This document shows, in pieces, positions 52,329 through 64,000 of a stretch of DNA of 64,000 nt. Below the pieces are notes generated by a model. That model searched no databases and was not told where the DNA came from. It was given only the letters and a program-made list of their open reading frames with translations. Within the stretch, counting starts at the first letter, position 1; every line of letters begins with the position of its first letter. Source of the stretch: Rhea pennata (Eukaryota > Chordata > Aves > Rheiformes > Rheidae); the NCBI RefSeq assembly GCF_028389875.1, contig NC_084666.1, positions 31,900,308 to 31,964,307 of the forward strand. Direction: 5' to 3'. Both the position numbers and the translations under genes were made by a program.

Positions 52329-53214
52329 CAACACTAGAATAGGGACTGAACAGAGCAATGAACTGAACTGAGCAAAAATGATGCAAACTGTAAGATGCAG
52401 GAGATCTGCAAAACAAGAACGAAATCCCATGGATGTACTAATGTTCCATTCTGGACTTGGAAGGGGTAAGGGTATACGGGAAATGATCCCTGTAAAAGAT
52501 TGGAATGCTCAGATTTTAACTGATTTCTGTGGAGTCAGTCGGCAGAAGCAAGCTCTGCATGGCGGTCACAAATTTCTTTTTCTCTTGGACATGTTATTCC
52601 TTTAATTACCTTTTATTTTCACCATTTTCATTACTAAAGATTACAGGCAACATTATACTCCATCTAGTTAGAGGACTACTCTTGAAACCAAAATGTCTTA
52701 ATATGACTCTGAGATTCTGTCTATGAAATACCTTCTTAAGGGTGGATAATGAAAACAGAAGTACATGACACTAAGGAATTACTACTTAGCAACCACAGCA
52801 GCTGAGAGTTGGAGTTAATGCTCAAATATTCAGTACCCACCATGGTTTAGCTGTCTAAGCAGAGGGAGAACTACGTTTCTGAAGGCAACAGCCACAATAG
52901 CCAGCGATCATGTTGTTCAGACAGCTCTCTGGAATGTGGTTGTTTATGAAGAAAAAAAGTCCTGTGTCCCTCTGTGAATTTTCTTCCAGGCTTCTGAAAG
53001 GTACCTCCTTTAGAGTCAACATACAGAACCTTCTCCTGAGGTGAGCCATCAACAACAATCTTCGCAGAATAAATGGAGAGAATTCTTATTCAGCAAATTG
53101 CAAGAAGAGGAGTGCTCTGGAAAGTCAAGGAAGTTATGCAGAAAAAAATAAATTTCTGTGTCCCAATAGGCCTGACTCTTAGGCAGTGAACTGCCTACAC
53201 TTGAGCTCTTCTGA
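52329..53214. other. Unique-looking stretch between CR1 and SINE
   Basis: About 890 bases without a recognised gene. Open frames at 52378-52605 and 52855-53058 are short and without motifs. Confidence 0.5.
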
Positions 53215-53341
53215 GGTTAGGTTTAGCTCAGTTGGTTAGAGTGTGGTGCTAATAATGCTCTGTATGGGCCAATTGCTTGAGGGTTGGACTAGATGATCTC
53301 CAGAGGTCCCTTCCGACCTTTCCAATTCTATGATTCTATGA
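53215..53341 (+). mobile_element. SINE: tRNA-Ile head with CR1 tail, B box deleted
   Basis: 53215-53271 derives from tRNA-Ile(AAT). TTAGCTCAGTTGGTTAGAG (A box) and GTGGTGCTAATAATGC (anticodon arm, anticodon AAT) are clear, and TATGGGCCA is the 3' acceptor. The variable and T arms are missing, so the B box is gone. From 53273, TTGCTTGAGGGTTGGACTAG and the AGAGGTCCC block, then CCAATTCTATGATTCTATGA, form a CR1 3' terminus. This architecture fits, from memory, the songbird SINE family TguSINE1. The tail (TTTCCAATTC) is not the CCTTACTG type of the nearby CR1s, implying a different CR1 helper. Loss of the T arm suggests this copy is transcriptionally dead. Confidence 0.85.
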
Positions 53342-53900
53342 GGTAAAACTCCAGAAACCTGCCACGGCCCTGAGAGCACACACAAGCCTTAACAGCCCTG
53401 AGCAGCCTCACCTCTGACACCCTCCCGTACACCCTGCCCAGTGGTTCAGGCACTCCATTCAAGCTCAGACTTGGATATCCAGACCAGGCCTGAGCTCTTG
53501 CACGTGTTGCTACACTGTGTATCCTATCCCCTGCTGTCCCAGCTTCCTGACTACTTTTCCTAGATGGAGCCTGGAGCTATGTTGTAGGCACCTTATGTCC
53601 AGTCTTGTCTCCTGGATGGGCCCTGCACCTGCACCTCGGCCTTGTCTCCAGTCTCTACCCGTTATCTCCTGCTGTTGCCCTCTGGGCTCCCTGGATGGAC
53701 CCCAGCTCTGACCATCACCCCATCTTGTATGGCCTGCCAGCAGAATGGGTCACTGTCGCCTGCCCATGCTGCCAGGGTGCTGTTCCTATTGAGGAGGGCA
53801 CAGGCACTGCTGTGCCTGTGCTGGGGTCTCCTTAAATCCCAGCTCATCCTCCCTCACAGAGCAGCCTTGTTCCTGCTGCTCCCTGACACATCCAAAAGAT
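53342..53900. other. GC-rich islet with degenerate internal repeats
   Basis: About 560 bases are strikingly GC- and pyrimidine-rich compared with both flanks. A degenerate motif CCT-R-GATGG-R-SCC recurs near 53559, 53611 and 53689. Overlapping open frames (53517-53711, 53605-53835, 53642-53908 plus; 53662-53847 minus) reflect composition more than coding, being rich in L, S, P and C with no motif. It begins directly after the SINE. It might be an old minisatellite, an LTR fragment or an untranslated exon, and I cannot choose between these. Confidence 0.4.
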
Positions 53901-56900
53901 GTTTGTGATCCCGTTTTGGATATAGTCATATAAATGCCTTATACTTAAGCTCTGCATAGGCCACTACATTTTTGTGAGATATAGCCCAATATCCATATGG
54001 GGGTCCTGATAAGCCAATACAGCCCAGCAAATGTATACTGAGGATGCTCAGTGGGCATGAATTTTCTTATACAGTACTAACAGTTCAAAAACCCAAGTAT
54101 GTGACACTGACCATACAACCCCATGGTTAGTTACAGTTCCCTTGTGCTGAAATGAAGTTGTGCTTTTCTCACTTACATATATTTTTATGCTGAACAAACC
54201 CTAAAGAACATAAACTGTATAGACTAGTCCTAGTAGAACTCTAAAAACTTGGGTATTTTTTTCTACATCTATTACTTTCATCTGATATATTTCCACCTAT
54301 ATTTCATATGTAAACTGGAAAATATCCACAGTCCAGTATGCATTTTAACATGCCGACATGTGTTAGGATCTCTTTTAAGCACATCTGAAGAGTCAGATGA
54401 AATATATGCTCTGTGTATGTCCTTACTGAGATGCCACTTGTTCCCTAATATACATTTTTCATAAGCAAAGGCATTTTTAAATGACCACTAGCAATCAGAA
54501 CAATTTCTCCTCTTTTTAAGAAAAGAATGCCTCAAAATATTAAGTAAAAAAATAGAATTTTAAATCAAATTAGAAATAATTTTATATCAAAGCCCAAAAG
54601 AACAATTAGCATGCTCTTAAAGAAGAATGGGCAGGTGTGTTTCTTAAACAGTTGACACACATTCCTCAGAGGTATTTCAGCTGCCCAAGGCCAGTAATTA
54701 GATGCCATTTTAAAAAAGCATTATGTTAAACACAAACTAACGAATGAATCTTTACATCAGGGAGATTAATATACTTCATTTTATGCACAGTGAGTATCTG
54801 GAGGTCCACAATTTTCTCTGATGCATAAAACTGTGAAAGTAGTGTGTCTCCAAATCTGATTTCATAAAGAAAAAGGCAGCTGCCACTACATAGGATCTTG
54901 GCAAATCTCATGTACAGGAGGAATTTCTGCTAGTTATATATTACCTACATTGCTGTCCATGTGTGTGCATGTAAAAAGTGAGAACATTAACTTCACAAAA
55001 GTCAGGAACTGTCAGATTATACTGCTATCCATCCAAAATTTAAACTCAACTTTAAATGTTTCAAGTGACCTCAAATTATCTGCAGCTTAAAAGTATAAAA
55101 TAACAACAGTATTTAGGAAGAAACTAGTTTAATTTGTTCTGCAATTCTGTAGAATTGTTAAAATGATTTGAGACTCTATCTGGAATTGGCTAGAAAAAGT
55201 AGACAACTTTAAATTGCTGTCATTCTGAGATGGACAGAAAAGCCTACATGAAAAGAAAACAAATGATACAACAAGATGAAAACCTGTTATGTGTTCATTT
55301 AAGAACACTGAGGTATCTTTCATAATAGTAAAATACTATATTATGTAAAAATATAACAAATGTATCTTTTTAGTCTTCCCAAAATAATTTGATTCACGTT
55401 TTTATGAGAGAATAGCATTCAGTTTTACCACAAAGATAAATCCCCAAAATACAGATCCGTACTTGTTTAAAGAACAGATTGCTTTTATTATTAAAGCTAA
55501 CTAGTAATAAATGGTGATGTGCCAAATACTTACATTAAAGCACTATTTAGAGTATTAACAACAGTCTCCCTTAGCACACTTATCTTCCTAGGGAAAAAAA
55601 AAAAAAAGTTAAATAAGTTCTAGATATAGCAAGTTCAAAAATAAATATTCTTCCTGTAGTCAGCTACAAATCATAAGCTTTCAGGGCAAGCTAAATAATC
55701 AAATGCCTGTTTTTATACACTGTCTTTTTGACACTGTATTAAGTAGCTTCAAATTCTAAGTTGAATTGCCATTTCTGGAAGTCCATTAGCCTCATGTAAT
55801 TTAATAGGAAAACAAAGTTAAATTACAAGATCAGTTCAATTGTACATATAGGAAGGTGTAAGATTGTTGTCACTTCTTTCTAAACCTCCAGTACACAGCT
55901 GAGTAAGTGCAGTTCTGCTTCCTTCCCTTGTACGGGCAACCTTAGCAGCAGCTCTCCCACAACAGGGAGATTCCCAAGTTGGAAAGGGACACTTCTTACT
56001 TTCCACCATTACTTCTCTCCTTATCATTGCATAATGACACAAAATAGGAAAAAGAAGAATACAAAAACTGTCATAAGGACAGAGTAATACCAACATTGCC
56101 TGTAAGGTGTCTCTGAACCTAGACTCAAGAGGTCAAAGAGGCCCTGTGAGAAAACTGGCTGGAAATTATTCCAAATGATGAAATGGCTCCAGAAATCTCA
56201 GAAACGCTATAGACAACTCAGTGCTACACATGCAGATGAGCACAGAGAGCACAGACAAAAGCCCTGTGATGATACTTAGCAGACACAACAAACTGCTATA
56301 CCCACTTGCTAACAAAGCTCTCACAAAAACATAGTAACTGCTAGCAATAACTCACTCACTGTTCAAACCATGACATTACCTTCGAAGAGGAGTGGATTTG
56401 CTGCTCCTTTGCAATAGGGAGTTTCACCATAAAAAAGAATTAATATTTATATATGCCTGCTACTGGGTGGATGCCAGCGGGCGTAAAATTATATTATTGA
56501 GAATATGCTTGAACTGAAATACACTAAAAAAAAAAGTAAAGTATCTTCATCCACTACAAGACTATAGCTACTTCAGGCAAAATAGGGGAAAAAAATACTA
56601 TACTAAAAAAAATATTTATTAAGCCACTGACTCTTTAATTTACTCCTGTTCAAATTGTGCATATAAAACACAGCAAATTACTCTTCCACGTTCCTTTATA
56701 TGGTATTTGCCACTCAATTTCTCTCATAATCATTTCCCTTATCATTTTGATCAGAATTTTGATGAGGAAAATAAAAGATATACAAAGGCAGAAGTAATAG
56801 ATTGAGGAGGAGGTGGAGGAGTAATAAAAAGAAGAATTGAAGCTAGAGGTCCCAAACATGATCAGGATCCACTTGTGCACTTGTATTTTATAAATACAAG

Positions 56901-58197
56901 ATAAATGGTGGCCTTGAACCATGTGCTTGTCATGCACAAAGACAACTAGATAACAGGTGACAGAAAGCAAGTATAACCATAGTTTTAGAGATGGGAAATA
57001 TACATAAAGTCACACCAGAAGTTTGCATCAGAGTTCAAGTATGACCCCAAATCTCCAGTGCCTGTCCTAGTGGTCCATAAACAGAATAAAATGGAATATT
57101 CAAATAAGTGCCAGAAGAGTTGGTTTTTTGTTCTATGAGAAGAAATCTCTTTTTGAGTATTTGAGGTTTTTCTAAATATGTTTGCATTATCATGCAGCCC
57201 ACAGGTGAGTATGCTCTATGAAGAAAACACTTCTATAAAACCGGGTATTTTTGCCAGAGGTGGTATAAAATTCTCTCCCCAATTACAGCTAGTGCAAATA
57301 TTAAGTAATACAAACCATACTGACTCTTCAGCAATATGAAAATGCTGAGATGAATTACAGAAAACACAAAGCCGTGTCTTAAAACATATATATCTTATTT
57401 GATATTGATTGTATCACCTTCATGTACAATAACTAATTTTCACAGGGCTTGTTTTACTATTCCTAGAATAACATCAGATAATCCAAAAATGTTTCATCTT
57501 TTTCCTTAACTATGGCATTCCTTTGAAGATATAGCCACAGTTCTCAAAAGCCCACCAAGTTAAATATTACAGATGACAGAGAAAGACTCTTTTAATCTTT
57601 TTTGTTTGTTTTTAAACTATAGTACTCTGTCTGTAGTTTTTTTTTAAATCTTGCCATTCTAGGTAGCCTGATCATTTGCTGCAGTAATTGGGATGACTCC
57701 TATGGAAAGAAATTTTTTTTTCCTCAAAAATCTTGAAATAATCCCTAAAAATAGGGCAAGAAATTAGTGTATAATGCATCATCATAAATTTCAAGAATCT
57801 TTCTACTACATCTTCACAGATACACTGATCAGAGAATTAACTATATGTATAACTGAGCCTCCAGTGCAGGTATGTACTAAATAACTGATTGGCAAAGAAC
57901 AGCTTGATAGCAGCTACAGTACCCTGTAGCCAAGGAAATGCAGTCTTCTCTTGTGTTAATGACAGAGCAGAGTACACAAGCTTCTCAGGCTAGCACCAAA
58001 ATTATTCTAAATTTCTATCATTTAAAACAGACCAGAGAAGTGGGGAAAAAGAAAAAAAACACAGAGGGAAAGCTTGCAATTTAGGCATTGCATGCATGCT
58101 GATACCTAGTCATTTCTTTGGTATTTATACGAGTATTTTGCAGTTAGTGTAGTCTTTCCTCCTACATCAAAATCAGAAAGGTAGTCCCCTACAGTAG
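53901..58197. other. AT-rich stretch, nothing recognised
   Basis: No gene, RNA or named repeat is recognised over 4.3 kb. The minus-strand open frames at 55836-56096 and 56650-56970 (106 codons, hydrophobic and serine/tyrosine-rich) show no known domain. Confidence 0.5.
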
Positions 58198-58620
58198 CAT
58201 GAGAATGTAGAGGAATGTGGTATTTATGGAAGAAACTGCAGAACAGCAAAGACAGTATGCAACTACATTCTTAGATTTACCACAGGGACCTGGGAGGACT
58301 TCGGCAATCCCTACCTTGCGGCAATTCTCATTAGCTCCTTCCTGCTATCCACTGCTCCAGTTCCTCTAGTTTTCCAAACCAGTGAGACTCTTCAGGCACG
58401 TCTGGGCTGTCACCTTCCCAGCCACTGCCCTGTTAGCAGCCACCCGATGCCGTGTGGGTCGGTGCAGCCATTGCCCAACAGGAGGGAGAGGGTGCTTCAC
58501 TTCCCCTTGACCATCACAGCTGCCTCTCTCCCAGTAATGGAATTTATTTCCTTCAGGAAATGTGTGCTGTTTCTTACTGCAAATTTTTCTAAGAAGGTTT
58601 CTATTTCATCTTTTGGTTAA
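58198..58620 (+). other. CpG-containing islet with a 140-codon open frame
   Basis: The plus strand is open without a stop from 58198 to the TAA at 58618-58620, 140 sense codons, but the first ATG is deep inside (58446). The central part (58290-58535) is GC-rich with several CpGs. An in-frame acceptor-like site (TTTACCACAG, AG at 58284-58285) precedes the GC-rich part. On the other strand a donor-like CAAG/GTAGGG exists around 58312-58320, so an antisense non-coding first exon is an alternative. No protein family is recognised. Confidence 0.25.
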
Positions 58621-59152
58621 CAGCCATGTATCACCATAAGTTTTCTATACGTACCTCCGCAAACATACATAAGAAACTAAGGCTCTAAGGAAAGTAACTC
58701 AGGGTGAACTGAAGATCCTTTGACTGAACTAAAATTTTCTTGTTAGAAATAAGCAATTTTCTTGCCTAAAAAAATTAGCTGCAAGTCAGGATGCTGTGTG
58801 TAAGACATGAAGGCAGAATATACCCTATTTAGTAATCACTGGACTACATTTTGAAAATTGCAGAGCTCTTACAGTAATTCTAATACGGAAAAATAGCATT
58901 CTTTGTTTTGCACTTTACAAAATGTGACTAAAAATTATCATCTCATTAGGAAGATTGTTCTGCACAGCATCACATCCTCTCAAAGTTAATTCTCAGTCTG
59001 TATCTCCCACTACAAATGTTATATGAGGTATTAAAAAGACCACAAGTTTTAAAATTAGATTTTCAATGGCTAAGAATCAATATAAAAATTAGAGAGTCTC
59101 TTTGCTTAACGAATCCCCATTCTTTTGCCAGAAGCTTGCAAGCCAACCAGTC

Positions 59153-59195
59153 TAAAATTGGATTTCATTTAAATTGGATCTATAAAATTGGATTT
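59153..59195. repeat. Three-copy ~14-base tandem repeat
   Basis: Units related to TAAAATTGGATTT start at about 59153, 59169 and 59182, with one or two differences each. Confidence 0.75.
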
Positions 59196-59569
59196 TAAGG
59201 AAATCAAAAAAGACAAACCTTTATTGGTTTAAACTGGATCATTTCCCTTTCAGATGTATAAAGCTGAAACATTTTTTCTTAAAAGAGGAAACATTAGCAC
59301 TTTGGTTACTGTATTATGCTTTCACTTAAAATTTAGACTAATTGGATAATGTTACACATTTAACTGTTACTGCTTTTTAAGCGGACAGTAATAGTAATTA
59401 AACAGTATTTCAAGATTCATGCAATAGGCAAACATATAGCTCATAGTATTTACTGTGTTCTAAATCAAGAAGATTAAAATATCCCAACATAAACTGTAAT
59501 TCATGAACCTGGAAAGTGCTTTATTAAAAGCAGTATGAAGACACAAAGAAAAAGGCTTAAAATAAGAAG

Positions 59570-59612
59570 TTTTTTTTTTAAAAAAAAAAAAAAAAGAGAG
59601 AGAGAGAGAGAG
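59570..59612. repeat. T10-A16-(GA)n low-complexity tract
   Basis: T10 runs straight into A16, then nine AG units. The T/A part is a perfect palindrome of 20 bases, and the GA part is a purine tract able in principle to form triplex DNA. Confidence 0.9.
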
Positions 59613-61539
59613 TCCTCTGTCACATTATAGCATCTAAAGCAGATCCAAGAGGTCAATAAAAGAAATGACAGGAAATGACACAGTGATGAATATCATAAAG
59701 TAAAACTAATAAAGACAAAGTGATAATTGGCAAACAGCAGAAAATAAAGCTAAAGAACATGCTGGTCCCTCGTAAATGTATAATTTCTTATTATACATTT
59801 AGTGATTTCATCTAAATGGTCCTGACATGGTAGGATTTCTTACCATTAATGCAAGATAGAGCTTTTATTACTGTTTCCTGGATGTACTTGGTACACACAC
59901 ACACACTGGTCATGAATTGATTCTAAGTTAAAATTCAGCATGTGCTCTTGACTCACTGAGCCATTTTAAAGATTTCCGTTCTCAGATGTGTAAAACGGAG
60001 TTATATCAGACTCATTTTTGTCTTCAGACTTGTCATCAACACAAACCTGAAACTAAAATTCATAATGTTATACTAAATTTATTATTATTATTTCGTTTTT
60101 TATAAAAAAGAGCTGTAGTTTGCCTGAAGCTATACTGAGTCTTTCTACAAATCCTGTACTTATAAAGACTTTACTGTACCCATGCAAGGTATCATGTCTC
60201 ATAACACTCTCTATTGAACCATCTTTTCAACAATATCGAAAGTAGATGTACATGTATAATATTGCATCTGCAATTAGTGTTCTAAATTATACAGAAACAT
60301 CAGCTTCAAACTGGTACTGCTCAGCTATTCGATACACTGTGAAAAGATGGAGGTTGGTTCAAGAGGTAGGCATCGTATTTGATTCAGGAGGAAAACTTCT
60401 GCCTAGTTCATCACTAATGTCGAAAACAGCACCATGTGCTCAATACCAAATCTTTTTACCAATAAAATCCACATGCAAAGATTTAAAAACCAGATGATCC
60501 CAACTCTCTCTCTCTCTCCCAGCTAGCTTTTTATTCTCTTCTCTCCAAAGTTAAGCTTCACAAAAATTTCAGAGATTTCAAAAATTCTCCCATTATATAT
60601 TTGAATATACTCCAGCAAGATCTTTTCACAGATTTCCACATGTCCAAGGTATTCAGCACCTTTTTTTCTAGCTTGTGTCTACTTCTCTTTATATAAAGCA
60701 TAAAGGGTCTGATATGATCTCTCATGTCAAAAATAATGCTACTCACCCAAAATAACGAACTGATGATTGGACTGTTCTCCAGAAGGCTATCCTCAAGTTC
60801 CTTCATTGAATCAGGGAGAATTAATTTCTTCTTTCAAGAGGATGGACATTTTAAAATTTGGTTATTTTAGGCTGTGTCTTTTTTTCTTCTTTGGTCTGTT
60901 TTTGAGAGAGAATCTTTTTCTCATTTTAAGACTTCTTTTTTTCAAAATTGATTACTACTTTAAAAATGTAGGTGACAATCGGTTAGTAATTTGGAAAGTT
61001 AAACCCAACCAGAAAATACACAAATAGTTCTAATGAATATCAGTTTTCATGAATGTCTCTAGGGTCACTGAGTTACAGAATTAGAGAATTAGTCTCCTGC
61101 TTACTCCTAGCAGAATGTCTATAAATGTGCTAGAGAATGGCCTAAATTATCTTCGCAGACAGTATAAAATTATGAGAAGTGCTTATACACAGTAAACTGA
61201 GTTGCATGATATTTACAATTCTGTCTGACTATATTTAAAGACAGCCTCCACTTTTTTCAGAAGCTTAGGCATAGAAATAGTTAAATTATCATAAAATACG
61301 ACAGTGGTGTTTGCTAGACTTCTTTAATGAGACCAGAAACATTACCTTTTCATTATATATTCATATTATGACATTATTTCAGAAAGGAATCTGAAACCAA
61401 CAGTGTGCATGGGAAACAATCCTAGCATCCATTGCTAATGTTATCCTATTATATCAGGTTTTGTATTCATATAATAAACACAGAAAGAATAGCTATGAAT
61501 CTAGTAAAATAGCTATGTATCTAATGTTTCTCATATGTA

Positions 61540-61612
61540 CATATTTATTATATATTTTTTAAAAAATTATATATATATAAAAAATATATTTATTTATAAT
61601 ATATATATTTAA
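61540..61612. repeat. TA-rich low-complexity tract
   Basis: About 70 bases are almost entirely A and T, with several (TA)4-5 runs. It is likely a degenerate (TA)n microsatellite. Confidence 0.8.
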
Positions 61613-64000
61613 TTTGTTACAGCAGAAATCACCCTGAAAGAAAGAGTATACTAATTAGAAAATGAAATAGAAATGTTAATCAAGAGATTTTAATAACAGG
61701 AAGAAAAGGAACACCCTAGTCCCCATATTGCCATGGGAGGTCCAAGAGCCCAGTCACAGAAAAAATAGAAAGGACAAGCTAACAATAGATGAGAGGAAGA
61801 AAGCAGTTTTCACAGTTCTGAGCATGTTGTGCAATAACAGCACCCTTAGGTGCTAACTAATTAGCTTTATAAACTACCTGAGGTGATAGAACAGCCAAAA
61901 TTCATAGTTTGCACTTCCTGCTTTTTGTTATTTTATCTCTTTGTGCAACATTCTATTTGTTTAAATATGTATTTTTTTTCTTCTTTACTCTTAGCTCATG
62001 ATAAAGCTGATTTTGAGTGATCTGAAAATCAGCAAAACATTGTATCTTTACAGAATTCATTATCTTAGTATTATTCCCCCAGACAGTAGCAGGCTCCAGA
62101 TAGCTCCGCAGTCTAGGTCTCTGCGGGGAGCACTAGCCCAGAGGGCAGGGTAGGGCAGAGTGTTGGACAAGAGAATCTAGTGGAAATACAGAGGTTGAAG
62201 GAGCAGCTGCAGAAGACAGTAAAGCCCATTTCCGACAAGGAACATCACTCTACTTCTGTAAACTTACAAAAATTTTAGCACTTGTAGCTCTATCGGAAAA
62301 AATCCATTATGTTTAACTCTAGCAAGAACTATTTAATGAACAAATACAGTTTGTGAGGAGTTACAGGAGAAGACTGTCAGCTGTTTATAAATTATCCTCT
62401 CTTAGCATTTAAAATCAAAAGAATAGCTGAGCATTTCCTCCCTTTTCTCTCATCCTTATTAACACAAGCTGCAGATAAACTCTCCTGCTTGGTTCTCTCC
62501 TTGACATTCCAAGCTCAGTTTACCTGCCTTTAACATTTGATTTCTATTTGCAGGTGGCAAATACCAATCTTTTGCACCTTGGTCACATGCATATCATGTA
62601 TATAATGCAAAGGAATACCTCACTTTGAAATACTTCTCACTGATTCCTTCAGGGTCTGCAAACACATTCATAAGCTGTTTGTATGCTTGTGAACATCCCT
62701 CACATAAGAAGGGATTACATCCCATGTGCTAGTCCCATTCCAAGAGCCTCCAAAATGGAGCACTTACTTTGGAGCAAATACATCATTAACTATTTTCCTA
62801 AACACAGTGTAAGCCACCAAACAGGTTAACCTTTCAGGGAAAGAAAGAAAAAGGCTGCTGTTCACACCACATCTCTTTCCACAGGGCAGGCTTCATTTCC
62901 AGAAACTAAAACACACAAAGCAAATCAACCCAAGGTATTGGATACTAACTCTCTTTATTTCCAAGCAGGAGCAAAAGAGATACCGTCTTCCCATAAAGGA
63001 ACATTCTTTGGTTTGCCTGTCTTCTCATGGCTGCTCCCAGATCAGCCATGTGATCAAACAGATAGATGGTAATATCCATGTGCTAGAATGCATTTATACA
63101 TTTCAAACACAGGTATGAAAAAGCTAACCTCTTGGCAGTTCTTAACTCCAAAGTAAAAGGCACTGGAGCATTTTCTGAAAGTGTTTTATTATCTCAGCAG
63201 AAAGCACCAAACAACTTGTTGCAGCCCTAGGCAATTAGAAAATCTCTAATGGCACGTGGACATTTCTGCAGTTCTTGCATACACTTTATAAATTACCTCT
63301 TGCCTGTACTTAAACACAATACAAGCACTTTAATGATACTGGACTCAGAAGTCAAAATATCATCTTGAAAGCCCTTCTTTTTTATAAACCTCAAAAATCA
63401 TATTGTGTATTAATGGAATCGCATAAATCTCATTTGAATAAGTATACAGGAAAACACATATACCATGCTGGTTCCAAGCCCACAGCATACCTGAAAGCTA
63501 AAAACATACCATCTGTATCTGAATTGAATTCATTTTAACAAATGTGAATACCTCGTCTCCCTTAGGTGGGTAATCAAGGCATCCAATAATAAGATTTGTT
63601 ATCACTGCGATCTGGCAAAATATGATTCATGTTTTACACTACAAAAATAATTTCATAATTTAAGACCAATTGCAAGTAGCTAAGTACTGTCCAAAAACCA
63701 CCACTATATTTCTTTCTTCAATAGGTAAAAAAACTAAAAAAATATCCTTTCAACCTTTCTCAAACCATTAAAAGCATATTAAAGATTACAGAGATCAGTC
63801 GGGGGAGCTATTCCTGTCATATAATTGTAGGTAGATAAGTGGCCAGTTTCCTTAAGCTCAATATACAGTCAAAGAAGAGACGTATGTTCTTCTAAAAGAT
63901 GACTCAGAGCAGGAATTTAACATAGATTCTCCAATTCATTTTCTTGTTTCATTGACTACAGAAGGGCCCAATGGAAGCTGGACTTCTAACTTAAGCTCTA

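Larger units (their letters stand above)
58621..64000. other. AT-rich stretch, nothing recognised
   Basis: No gene is supported. It contains a triple 14-base repeat (59153-59195), a homopolymer/(GA)n tract (59570-59612), a short (CT)n run (60504-60518), a TA-rich tract (61540-61612), and a small CpG-containing patch at 62090-62160 with no recognisable content. Confidence 0.5.

Noticed and set aside
51583..52371. Plus-strand open frames of 65-109 codons
   Set aside because: They are antisense to the CR1 reverse transcriptase and arise from its GC-rich codons.
56650..56970. 106-codon minus-strand open frame with a hydrophobic centre
   Set aside because: The serine/tyrosine/isoleucine-rich part comes from a low-complexity GGAGGA/AATA-type tract on the other strand. 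No family is recognised.
1..64000. Prokaryotic-type systems, CRISPR arrays, operons, phage or plasmid features
   Set aside because: Nothing of the kind is present. Repeat content and composition are those of a bird nuclear genome.
1..64000. Endogenous retrovirus or LTR element
   Set aside because: I saw no paired LTRs, primer-binding site or retroviral coding frame. All reverse-transcriptase sequence seen is CR1/L3-type LINE. The GC islet at 53342-53900 could be an LTR scrap, but I cannot support that.

Overview
This window looks like nuclear DNA from a bird. The evidence is five CR1 LINE copies with the typical avian 3' end, two short tRNA-headed elements whose 3' halves are CR1 tails, and an otherwise AT-rich, gene-poor background. 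One of the two SINE-like elements has a tRNA-Ile head, as I recall for a songbird SINE family. That makes a passerine-like bird plausible, but I cannot prove it from this sequence. There are no operons, ribosome binding sites, CRISPR arrays or prokaryotic genes. I recognise no complete host protein-coding gene, so most of the window is probably intron or intergenic desert.

Layout. 1-171 is a small CpG-containing islet at the window edge. 1806-2150 is a second GC-rich islet holding the best candidate host exon (1912-2001, + strand, phase 0-0). 8758-8830 is a well-folded tRNA-Lys(UUU) gene. It is followed at 8939-9097 by a tRNA-Val(UAC)-headed, CR1-tailed SINE-like element, and at 9340-10578 by a badly decayed LINE of the CR1/L3 type. 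14140-14424 and 14754-15072 are two CR1 3' ends. 22245-23330 is another ancient LINE remnant. 24833-25711 is a longer CR1 with one frameshift, and 28951-29065 is a CR1 scrap. 50846-52328 is the longest CR1, whose reverse-transcriptase frame is broken only by three TAG codons. 53215-53341 is a tRNA-Ile-headed SINE, followed at 53342-53900 by an unusual GC-rich islet. 58198-58620 is a CpG-containing islet with a 140-codon open frame. The remainder is AT-rich DNA with microsatellites, small tandem duplications and two G-quadruplex motifs.

How the parts relate. Four of the five younger CR1 copies reach the CR1 3' end, which is the segment the two SINE-like elements have borrowed. The window therefore shows both partners of a LINE/SINE parasitism. 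All five younger CR1 copies lie on the minus strand, whereas the ancient LINEs, both SINEs and the tRNA gene lie on the plus strand. No new multi-gene system is visible. The most interesting items are the tRNA-Lys / tRNA-Val-SINE arrangement, the amber-only CR1 frame and the orphan exon candidates.
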